Part shown: in pieces, positions 13,129-13,309 of the stretch
Numbering within the stretch: the stretch's first letter is position 1
Layout of the letters: every line of letters begins with the position of its first letter
Assembly (NCBI GenBank): GCA_020425915.1
Contig: JAGQQZ010000477.1
Coordinates: 1-13,309, forward strand
From: Planctomycetota bacterium
GTDB taxonomy: Bacteria; Planctomycetota; UBA1135; UBA2386
Length of the DNA stretch: 13,309 bases
Reading direction: 5' to 3'
Translations under genes and position numbers: made by a program
The notes under the pieces: model-generated
What the model was told of the DNA's origin: nothing
Seen by the model: only the letters and a program-made list of their open reading frames with translations
Databases searched by the model: none

Positions 13129-13309
13129 CCAGGCTCTCGTAGATCGGCGCGTAGTTCGCGACGCTGCGATCCCACGTCCGTTCGTGCTCGACGTACGCGC
13201 GCCCCCGCAGCCGCTGCGCCTCCCATCCGGCTCGCCCCTCGACGGTCCGCCGGACCGCTTCCACGAGCGACGCCGGATCGTCCGCCCGGAACAGGGTGCC
13301 GGTCTCCCC
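13109..13309 (-). CDS. Glycosyltransferase (GT-B, group 1/GT4-like), C-terminal fragment at right edge
   Basis: 66 residues of a C terminus are visible, ending at a TGA at 13109-13111; the rest of the gene lies beyond the window. The fragment opens with GETGTLFRADDPASLVEAVR, the conserved end of the nucleotide-sugar-binding domain in GT4-type glycosyltransferases (E-T-G-x-L-x-x-x-x-D-P-x-x-L-x-x-A-V). It continues with a helix and the terminal HERTWDRSVANYAPIYESLV, matching the family's W-x-x-x-x-x-x-Y-x-x-x-Y tail. The enzyme would transfer a sugar from an activated donor to a lipid or glycan acceptor in the cytoplasm. The donor cannot be told from this part. It is convergent with the LysR-type gene. 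Confidence 0.82.
   Translation of the reverse strand, partial: GETGTLFRADDPASLVEAVRRTVEGRAGWEAQRLRGRAYVEHERTWDRSVANYAPIYESLVTASGR

Overview
The window is a gene-dense, high-GC bacterial chromosome segment, probably from a Gram-negative-type organism. It encodes two predicted lipoproteins, a periplasmic-type binding protein and an ABC-2/Wzm-Wzt pair of the kind that exports surface polysaccharide. Planctomycetota, Myxococcota or another high-GC lineage would fit, but nothing here fixes the phylum. Most start and stop calls rest on codon structure, motif positions and tight gene spacing. No rRNA, tRNA, IS element, CRISPR array or phage gene was seen.

Left part, minus strand, 1-3083: one compact operon read right to left. 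It holds an ABC-2 permease (Wzm type), an ABC ATPase with a Wzt-type C-terminal domain, APS kinase cysC and the start of sulfate adenylyltransferase small subunit cysD, which runs off the window edge. Spacings are 2 nt, 7 nt and a 4-nt ATGA overlap. PAPS production and glycan export in one transcript suggest a sulfated surface polysaccharide.

Centre-left, 3084-5991: a possible small plus-strand ORF of unknown function, then a minus-strand Asp-box (BNR/Ycf48-like) lipoprotein. This is divergent from a plus-strand secreted protein with a charged low-complexity linker, whose gene ends at a strong hairpin between convergent genes.

Centre, 6004-8159, minus strand: a KamA-family radical SAM protein followed by an N-formylglutamate amidohydrolase-family enzyme, 47 nt apart, apparently a two-gene operon.

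Right part, 8434-12871: a PhnDCEE-type ABC importer (binding protein, ATPase, two permeases, minus strand), divergent from a LysR-type regulator on the plus strand. The 72-bp divergent intergenic region carries a perfect palindrome that is a good operator candidate. The binding protein looks like the branch of the PhnD family handling oxyanions other than classic phosphonates (selenate- or phosphite-type), so the substrate is open.

Right edge, 12872-13309: two hairpins after the regulator gene, a doubtful small ORF, and the C-terminal end of a minus-strand GT-B glycosyltransferase cut by the window edge.
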